Below, piece by piece: positions 13,003 through 18,944 of a stretch of 18,944 nt of DNA (position 1 is its first letter; each line of letters starts with the position of its first letter). The position numbers and the translations under genes are program-made. The notes under the pieces were generated by a model. It did not search any database. It was not told the origin of the DNA and saw nothing but the letters and a program-made list of their open reading frames with translations. Source of the DNA: Dialister sp. UBA7295. GTDB taxonomy: Bacteria > Bacillota > Negativicutes > Veillonellales > Dialisteraceae. Where the stretch lies: NCBI GenBank assembly GCA_002471975.1, contig DKQZ01000057.1:1-18944 (forward strand). The letters run 5' to 3'.

Positions 13003-13857
13003 ATGAAAAACTGGAAGAAAGGTCTGCTCCTGGCATTGGCCATCGGAGCAGCAGGAATCAACGCAGGCTGCGGAAGCGCCAAGGCTTCATCAAAGCCTCC
13101 GCCGAAAGCCGCAGAAAAGACAGGGGTGAAAGTGCTCATTCCTTCCGATTTCAAACCTGTCAGCTGGACAGAAGGGACGGACATCAAGGGGTATGAGTAC
13201 GATGTGATGAAAGCGGTTTCCGAGAAGCTTCCTGATTATACATTGACTTTCGAAGCAGTGCCACGAGGAAATATAACGGAGAAGCTGAAATCCGGGGATG
13301 CGCTCCTTGCCGTGGGCGGTTTCCACAGGACGAAGGAAAGGGAAAATGATTTCTACATTCCCGAGAATCCCACCGGCGTTTCATCCCTCACGGTCTATGT
13401 ACGAAAGGGAGAGGCAGGGGAGCTGAAAAATCTGGAAGATGCCGCAAAGGCAGGACTTCGGATTTCTCCTCTCAAAGGCATGAACCTTCACGGGGTCCAT
13501 GAATGGAATGAAAAACATGGAAATATCCTTCCGGCCATTCCCGAAGGAAAAGTCAGTGAGGAAGAAGCGCTCAAAGGACTCTCGGACAAACGCTGGGACC
13601 TCGTAATAGCCTCGGATAATGAAGGATTCCCGGAAAGAGCCCAAAAGGCCGGCATAGCGATAGAGCCATTGAAAGAGCCTCTCCGGATTCATTCCACTTA
13701 TATCCTGGCGGCAAAGAAAGATACCCGCCTGGTGGTGGAGCTCTCCGATGTCCTTGGAAATCTGCAGAAAGACGGAACCCTCTCAAAGATTTCAGAGAAA
13801 TGGTATAAAGATGATTTATTCAGCCTTCTTCCCATGAAGAAAGACTGCTGCACATAA
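13003..13857 (+). CDS. Family-3 substrate-binding lipoprotein (amino-acid/cystine type)
   Basis: Extracellular lipid-anchored binding protein, about 284 residues. The start at 13003 has GGAGG five bases upstream; longer frames would run back through the T-box terminator. The signal peptide ends in lipobox INAGC with Cys23. The mature part resembles SBP_bac_3 proteins: FKPVSW near the N-terminus, GYEYDVMKAVSEKL, a central AVGGFHRTKERE where relatives have the G.T.T.eR motif, and NLQKDGTLSKISEKWY at the end. Relatives of this family (TcyA, FliY) bind cystine or other amino acids, consistent with cysteine T-box control. Its neighbours are a permease and ATPase of the TauC/SsuC and TauB/SsuB type, an uncommon pairing. 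The ligand is not shown by sequence. Confidence 0.85.
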   Translation: MKNWKKGLLLALAIGAAGINAGCGSAKASSKPPPKAAEKTGVKVLIPSDFKPVSWTEGTDIKGYEYDVMKAVSEKLPDYTLTFEAVPRGNITEKLKSGDALLAVGGFHRTKERENDFYIPENPTGVSSLTVYVRKGEAGELKNLEDAAKAGLRISPLKGMNLHGVHEWNEKHGNILPAIPEGKVSEEEALKGLSDKRWDLVIASDNEGFPERAQKAGIAIEPLKEPLRIHSTYILAAKKDTRLVVELSDVLGNLQKDGTLSKISEKWYKDDLFSLLPMKKDCCT

Positions 13858-13869
13858 AGGAGGAACAAA

Positions 13870-14895
13870 ATGGAAAAAATCTCAAATGGCGCCCTGGCGG
13901 CGCCGCTGATAGGACAGGTGAAAGAAAAAGAAATGACCAAAACGAACTGGAAAGAATGGTTTGAACTGGCGATTCCCCTTATTTCCGCAGGCATAACGAT
14001 TGCGGCAGATCAGCTGGTGAAGCGGAATATCCGTCAGAATCACGTATCCCATGACTGGCTGACCTGGCTCATGGTCCTGGCCATCGTCGTTTATGGCGTA
14101 TTTCTCGCCTGGTCCTTTGCATCGGAAGACGTGAAGAAAAGGATCATTTACGGGGCTCCCTTCTATGCGGTGCTCTTCCAGCTCTTGAACGGACTCAATC
14201 TGGTGACTGCGAAGTTCGCCCTGATCCCGGTTATTTACTTCCCTGCACCGGACCGGATCTTCCAGGTCTTCTTCTCGGACACAAAAGTCCTTCTCTCCTG
14301 TATCGCTTACTCCTACTCCCTCCTGGCTATTTCCTGGGTGCTGGGAGTGGCTTTGGGAATCGCTACCGGCGCATGGCTGGGGTTCTCCAGAAAAGCAAGC
14401 TACTGGCTCTGGCCATTCATCCGTGCCATCGGACCCATTCCTCCGGTCGCCTGGATTCCGCTGGCCCTCGTCATTTTCCCCACCATGTATTCCGGGAGCG
14501 TTTTCCTCCTGGTCCTCTCCATCTGGTTCCCGACTGCTTCCCTCACTTTCTCGGGCATCGTGAACGTCAATAAATCCTACTTCGAAGTGGCAGAAACCCT
14601 GGGCGCTTCCAAATGGTACCAGGTCTTCCATGTAGCCATCCCGGCAGCCATGCCTGACATTTTCATGGGCGTCTTCACCGGCACCTGCCTTTCCTTCGTG
14701 GTCCTGATTACGGCAGAAATGATGGGCGCAAAATACGGCCTGGGCTGGTATGTGAACTGGCAGAAAGAAATGATGGCTTACTCCAACGTCTATGCGGGAC
14801 TCATCCTCATCGCAGGCAGCTTCTGCCTTTTCATGAGCCTTCTCATGAGACTGAAAGAACATCTGATGGTTTGGCAGAAAGGAGTGATCCGGTAA
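13870..14895 (+). CDS. ABC transporter permease, NitT/TauT (SsuC-like) family
   Basis: Membrane permease of 341 residues, longer than the usual 250-280, with extra hydrophobic segments in the first 130 residues (WLTWLMVLAIVVYG, then APFYAVLFQLLNG). The BPD_transp_1 core lies about residues 145-335. Its ATPase-contacting EAA loop reads EVAETLGASKWYQVFHVAIP. AAAGGAGG, partly in the previous stop region, precedes the ATG at 13870; an internal ATG (MTKTNW) is a weaker choice. The stop overlaps the ATPase start by one base. It should import a small organic anion such as a sulfonate if it follows its relatives. Confidence 0.9.
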   Translation: MEKISNGALAAPLIGQVKEKEMTKTNWKEWFELAIPLISAGITIAADQLVKRNIRQNHVSHDWLTWLMVLAIVVYGVFLAWSFASEDVKKRIIYGAPFYAVLFQLLNGLNLVTAKFALIPVIYFPAPDRIFQVFFSDTKVLLSCIAYSYSLLAISWVLGVALGIATGAWLGFSRKASYWLWPFIRAIGPIPPVAWIPLALVIFPTMYSGSVFLLVLSIWFPTASLTFSGIVNVNKSYFEVAETLGASKWYQVFHVAIPAAMPDIFMGVFTGTCLSFVVLITAEMMGAKYGLGWYVNWQKEMMAYSNVYAGLILIAGSFCLFMSLLMRLKEHLMVWQKGVIR

Positions 14896-15680
14896 TGGAA
14901 GGGAGAGTTTCAATCCGTCACGTATCGAAAGCCTTTACCAGCGGCAAAGAGCAGAATTTCGCCCAGGTGCTCTCCGATATTTCCCTGGAAATAGAATCGG
15001 GCTCCTTTACCTCCATCATCGGCCCTTCGGGCTGCGGCAAATCCACCCTGCTTCGCGGGATTTCCGGATTTCTGAAGCCTGACTCCGGGGCCATCCTGGT
15101 AGATGGAGAAACGGTAGAAGGACCGGGAGTGGAAAAAGGCTTCATGTTCCAGGACCATGTCTTATTTCCATGGCTTACCATTTATGACAATATCGCCTTC
15201 GGGCTCCGTGCCCAGGGCACCTATGAAAAACGAAAAGCCGACGTGGACTCCATGATCGAGCTCACCGGGCTGAAAGGATATGAGAAACATTATCCCTCCG
15301 AAGTCTCCGGCGGTATGCAGCAGAGAGCGTCCCTGGCCAGAGCCCTCATCGGTCATCCGAAAATCCTTCTTCTTGATGAACCTTTAGGAGCTCTCGATGC
15401 CTTCACCCGTATGGCCATCCAGGATGAAATCAAGAAAATCTGGAAACGGGAGCACATGACCATGGTCATGGTCACCCATGATCTGGAAGAAGCGGTATAT
15501 ATGGCAGAAAGCGTAGTGGTCATGAGTTCCCATCCGGGAAAAATCATCGGCCGCGTGCCTATCCATCTGAAGAGTCCCATAGACCGGGAATCAGAAGAAT
15601 TTGCCCGGTATAAAGCGAACATTCTCCGGCTGCTCAACCAGGGCAATCCGGACTTACTGGAAGAGGATGCATCCATCTGA
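14895..15680 (+). CDS. ABC transporter ATPase, NitT/TauT (SsuB-like) family
   Basis: Cytoplasmic ATPase, 261 residues. Walker A is GPSGCGKST (residues 43-51), the Q-loop FMFQDHVLFPWLT, the signature VSGGMQQRASLARAL, Walker B LLLDEPLGALD, and the H-loop VTHDLEEA. The combination MFQD..LFPW plus DEPLGALDAFTR is typical of SsuB/TauB. I start at ATG 14895, which overlaps the permease stop (TAATG) and has AAAGGAG about ten bases upstream; an upstream TTG frame is unlikely. It energises the permease encoded just before. Confidence 0.93.
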   Translation: MEGRVSIRHVSKAFTSGKEQNFAQVLSDISLEIESGSFTSIIGPSGCGKSTLLRGISGFLKPDSGAILVDGETVEGPGVEKGFMFQDHVLFPWLTIYDNIAFGLRAQGTYEKRKADVDSMIELTGLKGYEKHYPSEVSGGMQQRASLARALIGHPKILLLDEPLGALDAFTRMAIQDEIKKIWKREHMTMVMVTHDLEEAVYMAESVVVMSSHPGKIIGRVPIHLKSPIDRESEEFARYKANILRLLNQGNPDLLEEDASI

Positions 15681-15725
15681 TGGAACGGCACTCAACTATG
15701 GAAATCAAATGCAAGGAGGTTTCTT

Positions 15726-16784
15726 ATGAAAAACAATTTTTTCCCAAGCTACTCCATAGGCCCTGATGCCTATGATGAAATCAGAGTCGTCTGTCCCCAT
15801 TTCGGGAAAACTGCCGTCATCATCGGCGGCAATACGGCAAGGGCCAAAGCAGAGCCCGCCATCCGGAAGGCCTGTAGCGGCTCCATAGAAATACTGGGTT
15901 CCTTCCTTTATGGCGATGACGCCACTTTTGAAAATGCAGACAAACTGACAGAGATACCGGAAGTCAAAGAGGCAGATATGATATTTGCCGTCGGAGGCGG
16001 CCGGGCCTGCGATACCACGAAGTGTGCCGCAGAGAAACTGGATAAACCGCTCTTTACCTTCCCCACCCTGATCTCCAACTGCGCATCAGTCACCGCTGTA
16101 TGCATCATGTACTATCCGGACCACACCTACCGGGCCAACTGGTACAGAAAACGCCCGGCTTACCATACCTTCATCAATACCACCATCACCGGAGGGTCGC
16201 CGGAGAACTATTTCCTGGCAGGCCTGGGTGACGCCCTCTCCAAAGAATATGAAGTCCTTTTCTCAGCCCGCGGAGACAAACTGAACTATATCCGCTCTAT
16301 CGGCGTCAGACTGGCAGGCAACTGCTCCGACGGACTCATAGAGAAAGGCGCAGAGGCAGCCAGGGATTTCCACGAAGGAAAGGCAACGGAAACTTTAACC
16401 TATGTGGCACAGAATATCATTATTTCCACAGGCCTTGTTTCCAACTGCATTCCTATCGAATACAACAGCTCTCTGGCCCATGCCATTTACAATTCTTTCC
16501 ATGACGTGCCTCACACGGTGAATGCCCTTCACGGAGACGTGGTCTGCTATGGAACCCTGGTGCTCCTTACGTTGGACAAACAAATCGCCGAACGGGACCG
16601 CATGCGGAAACTCTGCAAAGAAGCAGGGCTTCCCTATAAACTGGCCCATATCGGCATCAAAATCGAAGATGCGCCGAACCTGGTGAAAGAAGCCATCAAA
16701 AAACCGGATGTGGACAAAGTGCCCTATCCATTAAAAGAAAAAGACATCCTCGCCGCCATCGAAGAGCTGGAAGGGCTGGACTGA
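15726..16784 (+). CDS. GldA-like metal-dependent (iron-containing) alcohol dehydrogenase
   Basis: Cytosolic NAD(P)-linked dehydrogenase of 352 residues in the iron-containing ADH superfamily, nearest in pattern to glycerol dehydrogenase. The nucleotide-binding segment is AVGGGRACDTTK. The metal ligands appear as Asp169 in GLGDALSK, His252 in LAHAIYN and His269 in ALHGDVV, the same spacing as in GldA. AAGGAGG precedes the ATG; the gap from the ATPase gene is 45 bases. It sits between the ATPase and a second binding protein, so its substrate is probably linked to what the transporter brings in. Known relatives reduce aldehydes or oxidise polyols, and other members of the superfamily reduce sulfoacetaldehyde. 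The substrate here is unknown. Confidence 0.88.
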   Translation: MKNNFFPSYSIGPDAYDEIRVVCPHFGKTAVIIGGNTARAKAEPAIRKACSGSIEILGSFLYGDDATFENADKLTEIPEVKEADMIFAVGGGRACDTTKCAAEKLDKPLFTFPTLISNCASVTAVCIMYYPDHTYRANWYRKRPAYHTFINTTITGGSPENYFLAGLGDALSKEYEVLFSARGDKLNYIRSIGVRLAGNCSDGLIEKGAEAARDFHEGKATETLTYVAQNIIISTGLVSNCIPIEYNSSLAHAIYNSFHDVPHTVNALHGDVVCYGTLVLLTLDKQIAERDRMRKLCKEAGLPYKLAHIGIKIEDAPNLVKEAIKKPDVDKVPYPLKEKDILAAIEELEGLD

Positions 16785-16854
16785 TTTCTGAAAATCCCGA
16801 ATCCCATAAGGAAATGAATTTCTGTTCAATTTAAAAATAAAAGAGGTCTTACTT

Positions 16855-17889
16855 ATGCTGAACAAAAAGTATACGAAAATGATTGCTGCCCTGGCTATCG
16901 CCGGATTTGCTTTCGGAGCGGCGGGCTGTGGGGGAGATAATGCAAAAAGTGCAGGAAGCACAGCTGCCAAAAGCGGTCAGAAAGTGGTCGTGAAAGTCGG
17001 TACGACTCCCTCCCTCTGCCAGGCTCCGCTCTTTGTAGCCAAAGAAAAAGGATTCTATAAAGATGCGGGAATCGATGTGGAACTGGTGAGCCTGGAAAGC
17101 CAGAATGCCAATGAAGCCATTGGTACAGGTAAAATCGATGCCATGCAGACTCTGGTGGCAAAGACCATCCAGCCCTGGCAAAATGGCCTTCCAGTCAAGG
17201 GGACCACGGGCGTTCACTATGGCTGCGTCAGAGCCGTAGTCCGCGGAGATTCTGACATCAAAACAGTGAAAGACCTCAAAGGAAAGAAAATCGGCGTCCA
17301 GGGTCTGGCCGATACCGGGGCTGTCACCATCCAGAGAGCCCTCGAACATGAAGGCATTTCCGTGAAACCGGAAAAGATGGAAGTGGAATTCGTGACAGTT
17401 GACAGGAACAGCCTTCCCCAGGCCCTCCAGTCCGGTCAGGTCGATGCCATCGCCATGACCGATCCCGTGGGCTATGCGACCCAGAAAGAATTCGGCTTCA
17501 AACCGATTCTCGATACGGCTGCCACAAAGCCGTTCAATGAAGAATACTGCTGTGACCTCGTGATTTCCTCTGCCTTCATCGATGCCCATAAGGATGAAGC
17601 AAAGAAACTGACCCGGGCCATCCAGAAAGCAGCACTCTACGTCCATGACCATCCGGAAGAAGTGGCCAAACTCCTGAAAGAAAAGAACTACCTTGCCGGA
17701 GACGTGGAAAGCAATATCGAACTCCTGAAGAGCTATAACTACACCCCGTCCATCAAAGGCGGCGAAAAAGCCATCGAAGCCTCTGCCAAAGATCTCTCTG
17801 CCATCGGCATCATCAAACCGGTGGATGCAGGTCAGTTTGCAAAGGATAACTACTACACCTTCGAAGACCTTTCGGACGACGGGAAATAA
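16855..17889 (+). CDS. NMT1/TauA-type substrate-binding lipoprotein
   Basis: Lipid-anchored extracellular binding protein of 344 residues. Signal peptide with lipobox GAAGC, Cys25. The mature part matches the NitT/TauT (SsuA/TauA, NMT1) family: VGTTPSLCQAPLFVAKEKGFYKDAGIDVEL at its start (quoted as two adjoining parts, VGTTPSLCQAPLF and VAKEKGFYKDAGIDVEL), VKDLKGKKIGVQG, and a Pro-rich VHDHPEEVAKLL segment. AGAGG precedes the ATG after a 70-base gap with no terminator, so it belongs to the same operon. This is the family normally expected with the SsuBC-like permease and ATPase, so it is probably the main receptor, with the family-3 protein as an alternative. Relatives bind sulfonates, taurine, nitrate or thiamine precursors; cysteine T-box control favours an organosulfur ligand. 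Confidence 0.9.
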   Translation: MLNKKYTKMIAALAIAGFAFGAAGCGGDNAKSAGSTAAKSGQKVVVKVGTTPSLCQAPLFVAKEKGFYKDAGIDVELVSLESQNANEAIGTGKIDAMQTLVAKTIQPWQNGLPVKGTTGVHYGCVRAVVRGDSDIKTVKDLKGKKIGVQGLADTGAVTIQRALEHEGISVKPEKMEVEFVTVDRNSLPQALQSGQVDAIAMTDPVGYATQKEFGFKPILDTAATKPFNEEYCCDLVISSAFIDAHKDEAKKLTRAIQKAALYVHDHPEEVAKLLKEKNYLAGDVESNIELLKSYNYTPSIKGGEKAIEASAKDLSAIGIIKPVDAGQFAKDNYYTFEDLSDDGK

Positions 17890-17911
17890 AATTCACCTTC
17901 CCATACCCCAC

Positions 17912-17948
17912 AAAAAGAGCAGCCTCCCTGAAAGAGACTGCTCTTTTT
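17912..17948 (+). terminator. Terminator of the cysteine T-box operon
   Basis: AAAAAGAGCAG (17912-17922) pairs with CTGCTCTTTTT (17938-17948). The symmetric A and T runs would let it work in both directions. Confidence 0.9.
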
Positions 17949-18124
17949 GCATGTATGGCTTCCCCATGTCCGGGAAGATTTAAAGAAAAGACCATGGATA
18001 CAGGTCATGAAAACGGCCTCCTCCCGTCAGACCATCTGGTACATCCAATAAATAGGGGAGTAAAAGGGAAATTATAGAGATTCGTTATATGACTTGAATA
18101 AGGAAAATCAAAGAAAAACACGAT

Positions 18125-18150
18125 AAAAGCGGGCATCTTTCGATGTCCGC
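18125..18150 (-). terminator. Terminator of tRNA-Ala
   Basis: On the minus strand GCGGACATC, GAAA, GATGCCCGC (18150-18129, one A-C mismatch), then TTTT. It begins three bases after the tRNA's CCA end. Confidence 0.8.
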
Positions 18151-18153
18151 TCC

Positions 18154-18229
18154 TGGTGGAGACGAAGAGGATTGAACTCTCGACCTTCTGCATGCGAAGC
18201 AGACGCTCTCCCAGCTGAGCTACGCCCCC
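18154..18229 (-). tRNA. tRNA-Ala, anticodon CGC
   Basis: A complete 76-base cloverleaf on the minus strand with encoded CCA. The acceptor GGGGGCG pairs with CGTCTCC (two G-U pairs), discriminator A. The anticodon stem TCTGC/GCAGA encloses TTCGCAT, so the anticodon is CGC (18194-18196), reading GCG. The T-arm contains TTCAATC. A terminator follows immediately. Confidence 0.95.
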
Positions 18230-18252
18230 ATGAATATATTATTCCTGAATAT

Positions 18253-18258
18253 ATTATA
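18253..18258 (-). promoter_or_regulatory. -10 box of the tRNA-Ala promoter
   Basis: On the minus strand TATAAT with TGC before it (extended -10), 24 bases from the tRNA 5' end. No clear -35 box was found at 17 bases. A direct repeat TGAATATATTA surrounds the start region. Confidence 0.5.
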
Positions 18259-18269
18259 GCATTTTTCCG

Positions 18270-18351
18270 TGGATAGTGATTTGGATAAGAGTGATAAGTG
18301 GTAAAGGAGAAGTGATAAATGAAGGTGGGCCGCGTCAGTAAAAGTCGGCCC
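18270..18351 (+). repeat. GTGATAA-like repeats with GC hairpin
   Basis: Loose GTGATAA/GTGGTAA units lead to GAAGGTG and a hairpin GGGCCG (18327-18332) / CGGCCC (18346-18351). It follows the repeat, GGTG, hairpin order of other gaps, but has no T-tract. Confidence 0.5.
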
Positions 18352-18422
18352 GATGATGTAAATGGTCCCACATATTTCCGGAATACATGATATGATAGGG
18401 GAAAACGGAAAGGGATGATACC

Positions 18423-18911
18423 ATGAATAAGGCAGACATCTATAAATTTCTCGATGACCATCAGATCTGGCATGTAGTTACGGAGCACGGACCTGTTTTC
18501 ACCATGGAGGAGCTCACCCATGTGGGGCTGGCTTACCCCGAAGCGGAAGGGAAGAATCTGTTTCTCCGGGACAGCGGGAAGAAACAATATTTCCTTCTGA
18601 CCGTGAAAGGAGATGTGCCGGTGGATTTGAAGAAATTCAGGTCGAAGGAGGGGACCCGCCGCCTTTCCTTTGCCGCGCCGGAGGAAATGGACCAAATGCT
18701 GGGCCTCATCCCGGGAGCCGTGACGCCCCTGGGACTTCTGAATGACGAAGAAAGAAAAATCGTCTTTTATCTGGACAGGAAATACCTGGAACCGCCCGCT
18801 ATCATAGGCATTCATCCCAATGACAACAGTGCCACGGTGGCCATGAAAGTGGAAGATCTCATTCAGATTCTAAAAGACCATGGCACGGAAGTAAGATTTT
18901 TTGACGTTTAA
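18423..18911 (+). CDS. YbaK/ProXp-type aminoacyl-tRNA deacylase
   Basis: A free-standing editing domain of 162 residues that hydrolyses wrongly charged tRNA in the cytosol. Marks of the ProXp-ala/PrdX group: GPVFTMEELTH near residue 22, KNLFLRDSGKKQYFL, KFRSKEGTRRLSFA, the PGAVTPLGLLND glycine/proline loop, and IGIHPNDNSATV. Members of this group mostly remove alanine from tRNA-Pro, but specificity within YbaK-like proteins varies. The ATG has GGAAAGGG upstream. A TATGAT at 18391-18396 may be its -10 box. It is divergent from the neighbouring tRNA-Ala gene. The frame is complete, and no terminator is seen before the window ends. Confidence 0.88.
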   Translation: MNKADIYKFLDDHQIWHVVTEHGPVFTMEELTHVGLAYPEAEGKNLFLRDSGKKQYFLLTVKGDVPVDLKKFRSKEGTRRLSFAAPEEMDQMLGLIPGAVTPLGLLNDEERKIVFYLDRKYLEPPAIIGIHPNDNSATVAMKVEDLIQILKDHGTEVRFFDV

Positions 18912-18944
18912 AAATAAAAAACGGGGGGTGTACAAAAATAAAAA

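Noticed and set aside
13882..14913. Minus-strand frame of 343 codons opposite the permease
   Set aside because: Highly charged, low-complexity translation with no family resemblance; the plus strand encodes a clear permease with an EAA loop.
16849..17652. Minus-strand frame of 267 codons opposite the NMT1-type binding protein
   Set aside because: Shadow of a real gene; no ribosome site or recognisable motif.

Overview
The window looks like chromosome from an anaerobic, low-to-medium-GC Firmicute. My best guess is a Negativicute close to Dialister or Veillonellaceae. This rests on T-box and TPP leaders, strong AAGGAGG-type ribosome binding sites, lipoprotein-type binding proteins and intergenic regions full of short tandem repeats. 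The taxonomic call is inference, not a search result. I see no phage, plasmid, transposase or CRISPR signal.

Layout, left to right. A possible 3' gene tail (1-84) is followed by a highly codon-biased PLP-dependent aminotransferase (367-1575) with a good promoter. A repeat-rich gap leads to a two-gene phosphate cluster: a Na/Pi-cotransporter (2229-3938) and a PstS-like lipoprotein (3941-4786) whose two halves are in swapped order. A second repeat-rich gap (4787-5430) leads to a TPP riboswitch with its own promoter and terminator, controlling thiM, an MTH1187-family thiamine-binding protein and thiE (5775-7614). After a duplicated repeat/terminator cassette (7641-8097) come two minus-strand transcripts: a zinc-ribbon protein with a rhodanese lipoprotein (8229-9333), and a Co/Ni ECF transporter cbiM, cbiQ, cbiO (9522-12076).

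The right half (12228-17948) is a plus-strand operon apparently controlled by cysteine-charging status. It runs: promoter, T-box 1, a 44-residue membrane peptide, T-box 2, a family-3 binding lipoprotein, a TauC/SsuC-type permease, an ATPase, a GldA-like metal-dependent dehydrogenase, a second binding lipoprotein of the NMT1/TauA type, and a terminator. Both T-boxes read as cysteine sensors (specifier TGC, and a TGGA bulge that would match a tRNA with U73, as in tRNA-Cys). I infer uptake and perhaps processing of an organosulfur compound. The window ends with tRNA-Ala(CGC) on the minus strand and a YbaK/ProXp-type aminoacyl-tRNA deacylase.

A recurring theme is that gaps after genes carry period-7 tandem repeats (or roughly 10-bp CGGG repeats), often followed by GGTG and a GC-rich hairpin with a T-tract. 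In the ECF operon the repeats reach into the 3' ends of two genes. The observations I rate highest are the permuted PstS-like protein, the tandem cysteine T-box operon with its small peptide and two kinds of binding protein, and the repeat-plus-terminator cassettes.
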